From Planctomycetota bacterium (GTDB lineage: Bacteria > Planctomycetota > Phycisphaerae > Phycisphaerales > Phycisphaeraceae), in NCBI GenBank assembly GCA_021413865.1, contig JAIOPN010000005.1:35423-99422 (forward strand): a stretch of 64,000 nucleotides of DNA, read 5' to 3'. Position 1 is the stretch's first letter. Each line of letters starts with the position of its first letter. Positions 28,331 to 35,735 of this stretch are shown here, piece by piece. The notes beneath the pieces were generated by a model that worked only from the letters and a program-made list of their open reading frames with translations, was not told the origin of the DNA and searched no databases. The position numbers and the translations under genes were made by a program.

Positions 28331-30199
28331 ATGTGCGGCATTGCCGGCGTTATCCGCTTCGACGACACCCCCATCGACCCCAGCCGCGCCCGGGCGGCGA
28401 TGGCGTCCCTCGGGCATCGCGGCCCGGACGGCCGGCACATCCTTGAAATGCCTCGCTGCACGCTTGTTCACACACGGCTGAGCGTGCTGGACGCCCCGGG
28501 CGGCGGGCAGCCCATGACGCTCGGCGGCGACGGGACCGCCCCCGAATCAGCCGTCGTTTTCAACGGCGAGATATATAACCACCGCTCGCTGCGACAGACA
28601 CTCGGTGGCCTCGGTCGGCGGTTCACCACCGATCACAGCGACACCGAAGCCCTCCTGCACGCCCACGCCGCGTGGGGCGATGCCGCCCCGAGTCGGCTCG
28701 AGGGCATGTTTGCGTATGCCCTCTGGCAGCCCTCGCAGCGCCGTCTCACGGCGGCGCGCGACCGGTTCGGCGAAAAGCCGTTCTATTTTCATCGCTCGGC
28801 CGACGGTCGGGAGTTCCTCTTTGCGAGCACCATCGCGGCCCTGCTCGTCATGATGCCGGCCGAGCGCCGCGGGGCGGTCAACCACGCGGCGCTCGTTGAA
28901 TACCTGAGCCTCGGGTACACGACGCGGCGGACGCTCGTGGAGGGCGTGGAGGAGCTTCCGCCGGCCCATCGATTGGTCGTGAACGGCGACGGGGCCGTGC
29001 GCGTGGAGCGGTACTGGTCACCGCCGCGCCGCGCCCCCGGTGAAACCGCCGACGCCGAGCGAACGCTGAGCGACACCATTGAGCGTTCTGTCGCCGCACG
29101 TCTCGAGTCCGACGTGCCGCTGGGGTGCTTCCTCTCCGGGGGCATGGACTCATCGCTCGTCGCCGCCTTCGCCCAGCGATCCCTGCACGCCCTCGGAGGC
29201 GGGCCGTTGCGCACGTTCAGCATGCGCATGCCCGACGCCGATTACGACGAAGGGCCGTTTGCCCGCCGGGTCGCGACGCACCTGGGCACGCGTCACACCG
29301 AGCTGCTCGCCGACCCGCACCGCGACGTGTTGGCTGATCTGGAGCAGCTCGTTGCGCTCAGCGGCGCCCCCACCGGCGACAGCTCCATCCTGCCGACCTA
29401 CTGGCTCAGCCTGGCCACCCGCGGCCACGTCACCGTCGCCCTCTCCGGCGACGGCGGTGATGAGCTCTTCGGCGGCTACGACCGATACACCGCCATACGC
29501 TGGCTCGCACGCCACCGCCGCTGGCTGGCACGCCTGCCTCTGGCGCGCTGGGCCCGGGCCGAGGGGCGGTCGCACATGGCGCGGCTGGGCAGGCTTGCCG
29601 ATGCGGCGCAATCCCCAACCCCCGCCGAGCAATACCGCCGCATCGTCGGCCTCTTCGACGACGACGATCTGCGCACCCTGGGCCTCGACGCCGAACCCTC
29701 CTCCCCGTCACTCCCCGACTGGCCCGCCGACGCCGACTCCGGCGGCCCCGTCTCCGACGCCATGCGCTGGGATCTGGAGCACTACCTGCCTGGCGATGTG
29801 CTAAACAAGGTCGATCGCGCCTCGATGGCCGTGGCCCTGGAGGTCCGCGCCCCGCTGCTCGACACGGACGTCGCGGAAGCAGCGCTATCGCTGCCGCTGG
29901 AGAGCCTGATGCCAGGCGGGCGTCGCAAGGGGCTGCTCCGCCGCATCGCCGCCCCGCTGCTGCCGCCGGAGATCGTCAACCGCCGCAAGCACGGCTTCGC
30001 CCTGCCGATCGGCCGATGGATGCGCGCCTCGATGCGCGACGGGGTCGCCGCGCGGCTGCTCGACGGCTCCTTATCGACGCTTGGGCTGCGGCCAACGGCG
30101 GTTGAGACGCTCTGGCGCGGGCACGTCAGCGGCGAGGCGGACCACTCGCACCGCCTCTTCGCCCTGCTCACCCTTTCGCTCTGGGCGGCGGGCAGGTGA
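28331..30199 (+). CDS. asnB: asparagine synthase, glutamine-hydrolysing
   Basis: 622 residues. MCGIAGVIRF places the N-terminal nucleophile Cys2 of the glutaminase domain, followed by LGHRGPDG and VFNGEIYNHRSLR. The C-terminal synthetase domain has the PP-loop FLSGGMDSSLVAAF (~residues 262-275), LSGDGGDELFGGYDRY and VDRASMAVALEVRAPLLD. It converts aspartate, glutamine and ATP to asparagine. AsnB paralogues of this size also amidate cell-envelope or exopolysaccharide components, and the EPS operon 8 kb upstream leaves that open. Gene begins 42 bases after pgpH with its own promoter-like hexamer. Confidence 0.92.
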   Translation: MCGIAGVIRFDDTPIDPSRARAAMASLGHRGPDGRHILEMPRCTLVHTRLSVLDAPGGGQPMTLGGDGTAPESAVVFNGEIYNHRSLRQTLGGLGRRFTTDHSDTEALLHAHAAWGDAAPSRLEGMFAYALWQPSQRRLTAARDRFGEKPFYFHRSADGREFLFASTIAALLVMMPAERRGAVNHAALVEYLSLGYTTRRTLVEGVEELPPAHRLVVNGDGAVRVERYWSPPRRAPGETADAERTLSDTIERSVAARLESDVPLGCFLSGGMDSSLVAAFAQRSLHALGGGPLRTFSMRMPDADYDEGPFARRVATHLGTRHTELLADPHRDVLADLEQLVALSGAPTGDSSILPTYWLSLATRGHVTVALSGDGGDELFGGYDRYTAIRWLARHRRWLARLPLARWARAEGRSHMARLGRLADAAQSPTPAEQYRRIVGLFDDDDLRTLGLDAEPSSPSLPDWPADADSGGPVSDAMRWDLEHYLPGDVLNKVDRASMAVALEVRAPLLDTDVAEAALSLPLESLMPGGRRKGLLRRIAAPLLPPEIVNRRKHGFALPIGRWMRASMRDGVAARLLDGSLSTLGLRPTAVETLWRGHVSGEADHSHRLFALLTLSLWAAGR

Positions 30200-30229
30200 A
30201 TCGCTGCCACGTCGGCCGGTATCATGGGT

Positions 30230-31195
30230 GTGTCCGCAACTCTCGGAACCTCTCGCATGCAACGCCACGCCACACTCGCGCGATGGGTGCTCGCCTCGCT
30301 TCTGCTGCTCGCCCCGTTCTGGCCATCGGCCCAGGCGAGCGCGGCGGAGCCCGACAAGGCCATCACCATCGCCACCTACAACGTCGAGAACTTCCTCGAC
30401 GTGTTCGACGACCCCTACACCACCGATGAAAAGGCGCCCGTCAAGCCGCGGGCCCAGATCGAGAAGATCGCGGCGAACGTGCGGGCGCTCAACCCGGACG
30501 TGATCGCCTTCCACGAGATGGAGAACGAGGGCGTCCTCCGCGCCATGGCGAACGAGTTCCTGCCCGACCTCAACTATCAGTATTTCGCCGTCCTGCCCGG
30601 CAACAGCGAGCGCGGCATCAACGTATCGCTCATGAGCCGCCGGCCGATCCTGAGCATGACCAGCTACCGCTACCTCGACCTGCCCCTGCCGGGCGAGAAG
30701 AAGGTCTGGCGGTTCGCCCGCGACCTGCTCCGCGTCAAGCTGCAGGCCACCAAGGAGAAGACCATCGAGGTGTTCATCGTGCACTTCAAGAGCCGCAGGC
30801 CGAGCGATGACGACCCGCACTCGGACAAATGGCGGCTGGCGGAAGCAACCATGACGAAAAAAATCATCGACGAAGCCTTGGCCAAGGAGCCCGACTCGCT
30901 CCTCGCGCTGATCGGTGATTTCAATGACACGCCCGAGACCAAGCCCCTCCAGTTGCTGACCTCCAAAGGCGACAAGGGCGCGCCCGCGCTTGTTGACGCC
31001 CACGCCCTGCTCTCGCCCGAGGAACGTATCACCTTTCTCCAGGAGCCGTTCCGCAGCACGATTGACTACATCCTCGCCAGCCCTACGCTGGGCAAGCGGT
31101 TGGTCCCCGGCAGCGCAAAGGTGCTCAACGCCCCCGAGCACGAGGGCGGCTCCGACCACGCGCCGATCGCCGCAACGTTCGATCTATCCAAATAA
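30230..31195 (+). CDS. exported endonuclease/exonuclease/phosphatase-family protein
   Basis: 321 residues from GTG 30,230. TATCAT (30,219-30,224) lies 5 nt before this GTG, and overlaps the ATG at 30,224, making the GTG a better leaderless start; ATG 30,257 is a third option. The signal peptide WVLASLLLLAPFWPSAQASA ends just before AEPDK. EEP-fold motifs are present: ITIATYNVENFLDVFDD, HEMENEG, VFIVHFKSRR, LIGDFNDTPETKP and GGSDHAPIAATF, so metal-binding Glu/Asp/Asn/His residues are intact. It probably acts as an exported nuclease or phosphodiesterase; the substrate is unknown. Convergent with the metallo-beta-lactamase-fold gene. Confidence 0.85.
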   Translation: MSATLGTSRMQRHATLARWVLASLLLLAPFWPSAQASAAEPDKAITIATYNVENFLDVFDDPYTTDEKAPVKPRAQIEKIAANVRALNPDVIAFHEMENEGVLRAMANEFLPDLNYQYFAVLPGNSERGINVSLMSRRPILSMTSYRYLDLPLPGEKKVWRFARDLLRVKLQATKEKTIEVFIVHFKSRRPSDDDPHSDKWRLAEATMTKKIIDEALAKEPDSLLALIGDFNDTPETKPLQLLTSKGDKGAPALVDAHALLSPEERITFLQEPFRSTIDYILASPTLGKRLVPGSAKVLNAPEHEGGSDHAPIAATFDLSK

Positions 31196-31222
31196 CGCGA
31201 CGACTATCGCTTACACGACGGC

Positions 31223-31873
31223 TCAGAGGTAGGGATTGATCTGCCGCTCGCGGCCGATCGTCGTCGCCGGGCCGTGGCCGGGGTACACCCGCGTGGCGTC
31301 GGGCAGGGAGAGCAGTTGCGACTCGATGGCGCGGCGCAGCTCGTCCCGGTTCGACGTGGGAAAATCCGTCCGGCCGACGGAGCCTGAGAAAAGCGCGTCA
31401 CCGACAAACACGACGCCCTCGTCGGGCTGATAAAGGCTGACGCCGCCGGGGCTGTGGCCGGGCGTGTGGCGGACCTCGAAGGACAGGCCGTCGAGCTGGA
31501 GGCGGTCGCCGTGCCGGAGGCTCCCGGTCGCGGGCGGCGCGGTGATGGGTTCATCCAGGGCGATGGAGAGGTTCAACTCCGGGTCGGTGAGGAACTCACG
31601 CTCGGCGTCGTGGATCAGGATCGGTAACTCCGGCCACGCGGCGCGGAGGGCGTGCAGCCCGGCGATGTGGTCCAGGTGGGCGTGGGTCATCACCACCCGC
31701 GACGGGGCGAGCTTCTGCTCACGGATAAACGCGATCATGGGTCCGGGCGAAAAGCCCGCGTCGATGATCCAGCAGGGCGTCGCTTCAGGCCGCGGCTCGG
31801 CGCAGAACAGGACGTAACAGTTGGTCATCCATTCGCCCAGCGCGAAGGTCCGGATGCTCAGCCGTTTGCTCAT
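31223..31873 (-). CDS. metallo-beta-lactamase-fold hydrolase, glyoxalase II-like
   Basis: 216 residues. The frame is open for 80 more codons upstream, but that text is not protein-like and MSKRLSIRTFALGEWMTNCY is the usual N terminus of this family, so the start is ATG 31,873 (weak AGGT upstream). Zinc ligands: VVMTHAHLDHIAGL, HTPGHSPGGVSLY, FVGDALFSGSVGRTDFP and VYPGHGPATTIGRER. Small GloB-like hydrolases of this type act on thioesters such as S-lactoylglutathione or analogues; the substrate is not determined. The stretch 31,874-32,048 holds no gene. Confidence 0.9.
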   Translation of the reverse strand: MSKRLSIRTFALGEWMTNCYVLFCAEPRPEATPCWIIDAGFSPGPMIAFIREQKLAPSRVVMTHAHLDHIAGLHALRAAWPELPILIHDAEREFLTDPELNLSIALDEPITAPPATGSLRHGDRLQLDGLSFEVRHTPGHSPGGVSLYQPDEGVVFVGDALFSGSVGRTDFPTSNRDELRRAIESQLLSLPDATRVYPGHGPATTIGRERQINPYL

Positions 31874-32048
31874 ACGTGACCTGAGTGAATGATATGCAGT
31901 TCCCCACGAGCAGGCCGGAGCCACTTGTCGATCACTCCTCGGTAGGCTCTTTTTTATCCGCGGAAGAGCGGTTCGCCAAACTGAAGAAGACGCGGGAACC
32001 CGAGCCCGCGCAGGCAGAACAGCACCCAGCACCGCGATCCGCAGGAAG

Positions 32049-32077
32049 TTGACGCCGCAACTCACACAGGCGAAAAT
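32049..32077 (+). promoter_or_regulatory. sigma70-like promoter of tRNA-Cys
   Basis: TTGACG (32,049-32,054), 17 bp, GAAAAT (32,072-32,077); the tRNA 5' end is 15 bases downstream. Confidence 0.7.
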
Positions 32078-32091
32078 GACCTGTCTGTCAC

Positions 32092-32174
32092 GGCCGCGTG
32101 CCAGAGTGGACAAATGGAGCGGATTGCAAATCCGCTGTCGTAAGACTTCGTGGGTTCGAATCCCACCGCGGCCT
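32092..32174 (+). tRNA. tRNA-Cys (anticodon GCA) with long, class II-like variable arm
   Basis: 83 nt. Acceptor GGCCGCG/CGCGGCC is perfect. The D-arm starts CCAG with a large loop, as in tRNA-Ser. Anticodon stem GCGGA/TCCGC with loop TTGCAAA gives GCA. The T-arm is GTGGG/CCCAC with TTCGAAT. The variable region is TGTCGTAAGACTTC, which can form a GTC/GAC stem with a GTAA loop; ordinary tRNA-Cys has 4-5 nt here. The discriminator base is U73, a known cysteine identity element. CCA is not encoded. Confidence 0.88.
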
Positions 32175-32189
32175 GTTGGAAGCGGTGGC

Positions 32190-32301
32190 CAGTGGTCAGT
32201 GGCCAGTGGTCAGTGAGGCCCGATTTCGCGGCGTAAAACCCGCGGTCGGCCGCCCCGGATTCACCCCACCGCTTCATCCCGCGCCCGCTGACTGACCACT
32301 G
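32190..32301. repeat. short inverted-repeat element between tRNA-Cys and the tRNase Z-like gene
   Basis: CAGTGGTCAGT occurs twice in tandem (32,190-32,200 and 32,204-32,214) and its exact reverse complement ACTGACCACTG at 32,291-32,301. The 75 bases between are not coding. It is likely a dispersed, MITE-like repeat. Confidence 0.6.
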
Positions 32302-32310
32302 ATTGCCGCC

Positions 32311-33225
32311 ATGGTCCCCAAGGAACCCGCCCGCCGCCCGCAGCTCGGCTTTCTCTTCGTCCCCCCCTACCGCGTGCAGGGGCTCTCCGTCGCCGGCGAA
32401 GAGTCCGTCGTCCAGGTGCCCGAGCTCGACGTCTGCTTCGACGTCGGCCGGTGCCCCCGCGCGGCGCTGACGAGCAACTTCGTCGCCCTCACGCACGGCC
32501 ACATGGACCACGCCGCCGGCCTCGCCTACTACTACTCCCAGCGCGTCTTCCAGGGCATGGGCACCGGCACCGTCACCTGTCACCCCGCGCTCGAACAGCC
32601 CATCCACAACCTCATGCGCGCCTGGATCGACATCGAGGCGCAGCGCACGCCGTACAAGGTCGTCCCCCTCGCGCCCGACGGCGAGTTGGAGATCAAGAAC
32701 CACACCTACCTCCGCGCCTTCGCCACCAACCACACGGTGCCCTCGCTGGGCTACGTCGTCGTCGAGCGGCGGAGCAAGCTGCGGGCCGACCTGGTGGGCG
32801 TGACGCAGGAGCAGATCCTCGAGCTGAAGAAAAAGGGCGAGGAGGTCACACGCATCATCGAGATCCCGCTGGTCTGCTACACGGGCGATACCGCCTGGGG
32901 CGAACATTTTTATCGACCGGACGTGCTGGGGGCAAAAATCCTGATCACCGAGTGCACCTTCATGGAGCCCGGCCACCGCGGCCGCGCCGCCATCGGCAAG
33001 CACCTGCACATGGACGACATTGTCGAGCTGATCAAGAAGTCCACCGCCGAGGCGATCATCCTGACGCACCTCTCGCGCCGCACACACATGGGCGACGCGC
33101 GGAAGCAGTTGGACGACGCGATCCCCGCCGAACAGCGCGCCCGCGTGCACATGCTGATGGACAGCCGCGCCAACCGAGAGAGGTACGAGCAGCAGACTGC
33201 GGGCGAAGAGGTCGCGGAGGAGTAA
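32311..33225 (+). CDS. metallo-beta-lactamase-fold protein, tRNase Z-like
   Basis: 304 residues. VALTHGHMDHAAGLAYYYSQ carries the HxHxDH zinc motif (~residues 61-66). Further ligand regions are FATNHTVPSLGYVVVER (histidine after beta strands, as in tRNase Z), PLVCYTGDTAW (Asp) and IILTHLSRR (terminal His). The layout resembles RNase Z/ElaC proteins, which remove the 3' trailer from tRNAs lacking encoded CCA, as both tRNAs here do. It lacks a flexible-arm sequence I can recognise, so another hydrolase activity is possible. No Shine-Dalgarno is seen before ATG 32,311. Confidence 0.75.
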   Translation: MVPKEPARRPQLGFLFVPPYRVQGLSVAGEESVVQVPELDVCFDVGRCPRAALTSNFVALTHGHMDHAAGLAYYYSQRVFQGMGTGTVTCHPALEQPIHNLMRAWIDIEAQRTPYKVVPLAPDGELEIKNHTYLRAFATNHTVPSLGYVVVERRSKLRADLVGVTQEQILELKKKGEEVTRIIEIPLVCYTGDTAWGEHFYRPDVLGAKILITECTFMEPGHRGRAAIGKHLHMDDIVELIKKSTAEAIILTHLSRRTHMGDARKQLDDAIPAEQRARVHMLMDSRANRERYEQQTAGEEVAEE

Positions 33226-33235
33226 GCCTGTTATC

Positions 33236-33550
33236 CCATCTCCCCCCGAGAGAAGGTGGCGGCGTCTTCGCCGACGAAGGAAGCGACTATTCGGGCTCTG
33301 GCGACAAAGAACCGATCGGAATCCAGCACGCCCGTGGCCTTGGGGCACCCAAGGGGTATCGATCACGCGGCTGGCCGCCGCGTCCCGTCGGCGTTCACTA
33401 CGCTCATTCTGCGGGGACACGGCAACGAATACCGAGGGGTGAAGATCAACATACAAGGGGGCTTGCGGTCGAAAGAATTACGCGAAATCACGCGGGCCAT
33501 TCGGCCGGTGATCCCCTCACCCCAATCCTGTCCCTCCGGGAGAGGAGTAA
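33236..33550. repeat. REP-like palindromic repeat pair in a gene-free stretch
   Basis: The stretch 33,226-33,569 has no gene. Its left edge (CTCCCCCCGAGAGAAGGTGG then CGGCGTCTTCGCCG) and right edge (CCCCTCACCCCAATC ... TCCCTCCGGGAGAGG) match the edges of the repeat at 47,326-47,461. The internal ~200 bases are unique here. Confidence 0.6.
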
Positions 33551-33569
33551 GAGACGGCCCCACGCGGGA

Positions 33570-34430
33570 TCACTTGTCCAGCACGTAGGCCTTGATCGCG
33601 TGCGACACGCCGTCCTCGTCATTGGCGGGGACGACGATGTCGGCGGCGGCACGGGTCTCGTGCCATGCATTGCCGACGGCGACGCCCAGGCCGGCCCACT
33701 TGAGCATGCCCACGTCGTTGGGCGCATCGCCGATGGCCATGACCGCCTGCGTCGCGATGCCGTAGTGCTTGGCGATCATCGCCAGCGCGTGCGACTTATC
33801 GACCTTCGGGTGCACGACCTGGAGCAGGTGCGAATCGCTCACGGCGATGGCGACCTCGCCCTGGAACTTCTTGAGCACCGCGGCGCGCACGGCCGCGATG
33901 CGGTCGGGCGGGCCCAGCAGCATGAGCTTGGTGACCGGCACGTGCAGGAACGCCTCGAGCGGGCCGATGTAGTCGGGCATGAACGCCTTGGAGGTCTCGG
34001 TCGGCAGCGTGTCGTCCACGTGGTCGGTGTACCACTTGTCGAGGATCTCGATGCTGACGACGACGTCGGGGTCGACCTTGCGGGCGAGCTTGATGACCTT
34101 GCCGGCGAGCGCGCCCGAGAGCGGCTGGTGGTGGATGTGCCGCCGGGTGATCGGGTCGTGGATCAGGGCGCCGTTGTAGTTGACTTGGTAGGTCTTGAGG
34201 GCGAGCAGGTCGTAGATCTCACGCATGGAGCGCGGCGGGCGTGCCGAGGCGAGCACGACGCGCACCCCCTTGGCGGAGGCGTCGCGCACGGCCTTGACCA
34301 CGCGCTTGCTCAGCCGCTTGTCGCTGCGCAGCAGCGTGCCGTCCACGTCGAGGGCGATCAGCTCGATCGCCGGGCCGTCATAGGTTGTCGGCGCAGCATC
34401 CCTGCTCGGGGTCATCGTCCGGGGCGTCAT
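33570..34430 (-). CDS. HAD-superfamily phosphatase, Cof type
   Basis: 286 residues, start ATG 34,430 with AAGGA upstream. Motif I is IALDVDGTLLRSDKRLSKRV (~residues 25-44), motif II VVLASARPPRSM, motif III lysine in HPKVDKSHALAMIAKHYGI, motif IV MAIGDAPNDVGMLKWAGLGV. The cap domain is between motifs II and III, as in the Cof/YbiV (class IIB) phosphatases that dephosphorylate sugar phosphates and related metabolites. The first ~20 residues are an unstructured extension. Stands alone, flanked by repeats. Confidence 0.92.
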   Translation of the reverse strand: MTPRTMTPSRDAAPTTYDGPAIELIALDVDGTLLRSDKRLSKRVVKAVRDASAKGVRVVLASARPPRSMREIYDLLALKTYQVNYNGALIHDPITRRHIHHQPLSGALAGKVIKLARKVDPDVVVSIEILDKWYTDHVDDTLPTETSKAFMPDYIGPLEAFLHVPVTKLMLLGPPDRIAAVRAAVLKKFQGEVAIAVSDSHLLQVVHPKVDKSHALAMIAKHYGIATQAVMAIGDAPNDVGMLKWAGLGVAVGNAWHETRAAADIVVPANDEDGVSHAIKAYVLDK

Positions 34431-34620
34431 GCCAATCCTTACTGTTAGCGAGCCTGATCTTCGTGCAGCGTGAAAGGCCCCCGGGACCGATCGTCAACCG
34501 TTTGGATCGAGTCCACCGGTCTCGTATCGGCAAGGCTCCCAAGTCTTCCACACAGGCCCATAGTTTAGCATTCAACACCCACCCGGACCAGTCATTACGA
34601 AAATCTCAATAATCCGGGTA

Positions 34621-34742
34621 GTGGTCCCTTTTGAAATCTGAGGGGTGGCTGGGGCAGAGTCTTCGATGCCCCGGTCTGCTGGGTTGACGAACCGGGGCTT
34701 CGCAAAGCCTCAGCCCCAGCCACCCATTTCAAAACGGACCAC
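34621..34742. repeat. 122-bp hairpin element (MITE-like)
   Basis: The 17-bp ends GTGGTCCCTTTTGAAAT and ATTTCAAAACGGACCAC pair at 16 of 17 positions. Inside, GGGTGGCTGGGGC (34,643-34,655) pairs with GCCCCAGCCACCC (34,713-34,725), and CCCCGGT (34,669) pairs with ACCGGGG (34,691). The whole folds into one branched hairpin. It does not encode protein and lies in the 490-base gene-free stretch 34,431-34,920. Confidence 0.75.
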
Positions 34743-34854
34743 TGCCGTAATCCGCATGTTCGTGCCTGAAACCTCTTGGTTTTGGCGTTGAATCACCCGC
34801 CACCGGCCTGGTCGAAAAAATAGTTGGGTTTAGAGACTGTTTCGCTGCTCTGGC

Positions 34855-35581
34855 CCCTCCCCCTCCGCAACCTTGCGCGCCGGCTCACGTAAGTGCTGGC
34901 GCTAAAGACAAATCGCCGTCATGATGGGGCATCCCTCTCACAGGAGCCTTCTTAGGGACGGCGATCTGCTGCGTTCAATCTACCACGGCCTGGGTGATCT
35001 TGGCATGATGCACACCCACGGCTGCACCTACAGCGATGGCTTGGTCATCATCGTCGAACTCATCCGTCAGTCCCTCCACCTGAGCACCCTCGAGGCGTTG
35101 CCCCACCCGCTTGTGCCCCTGTGGATCAGACGCCTGGGGCTCCCAAGCGTCTCCCAGTTCAACCGCAGGGTCAAAACGCCCGGCGTGCAGCAGGGCCTGT
35201 CTCGCTTCAACCAGTCCGTGCGTGCAAAGCTCGCACACGGCGGTGAAAAGATATGCGACGGCAAGCCCCTGATCGTCGGCGGGTTCTCCACGGACCCCGA
35301 CGCCCGCACCCGACGGCTGGGCCAGGGGCTACAAACTCCACGTCATCGGCGACCACGGCGGGGCTGGCCGAGCATAAGCGCCGACGCAACCGAGTGGAGC
35401 GGATCTTCGTCCGGCTGACCATGCTGAGCTTCGGCCTCTGGGCCCTGCCCCCTCACATCCGCAGGCTCGACCGCGTGCAGCACTGGGCAAACGCCAAGAT
35501 CACCCTCTACCACGCATACCTGGCACTCCAACAGCGACGCCGGGTGGGAGCGTACATGCGCAAGGTTGCAGAGGGAGAGGG
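34855..35581. mobile_element. decayed insertion sequence with 24-bp terminal inverted repeats
   Basis: The left end CCCTCCCCCTCCGCAACCTT (24 bases, 34,855-34,878) and right end (35,558-35,581) are inverted copies with 22 of 24 matches. They enclose a broken DDE transposase gene. No clear target duplication was found. Confidence 0.65.
34921..35556 (+). pseudogene. IS4-like transposase remnant
   Basis: The first frame encodes an N-terminal transposase-like part ending in KICDGKPLIVGGFSTDPDAR, the usual DGKPL block with the first catalytic Asp. Sense then shifts frame (WARGYKLHVIGDHGG from ~35,318). After a deletion of the middle, a third frame gives the C-terminal block KRRRNRVERIFVRLTMLSFG, LWALPPHIRRLDRVQHW. 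At least two frameshifts and a missing central catalytic region make it inactive. Family placement is by pattern recall. Confidence 0.7.
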
Positions 35582-35729
35582 CCGGGGTGAGGGGAGCACC
35601 GGACACAAGGCCCTTCAGGCTGATCAAATAATCTCGGCCGTGAATCGGTGTGCAATCGCGCATCCCATCACGCCCGCACGTCCCCTCACCCGCCGCGAAG
35701 ACGCGGCACCCTCTCCCGGGGGGAGAGGG
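35571..35729. repeat. REP-like inverted repeat next to the dead IS
   Basis: GAGGGAGAGGGCCGGGGTGA (35,571) is opposed by TCCCCTCACCC (35,681) and CCCTCTCCCGGGGGGAGAGG (35,709). It shares the CCTCACCC...CTCTCCC-GGGAGAGG core with the repeats at 33,236 and 47,326. No gene lies in it. Confidence 0.6.
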
Positions 35730-35735
35730 AAAAAC

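Noticed and set aside
32451..34448. 665-codon frame overlapping the tRNase Z-like gene and the HAD gene
   Set aside because: It crosses two well-supported genes in other frames and a repeat; composition is a frame shadow.
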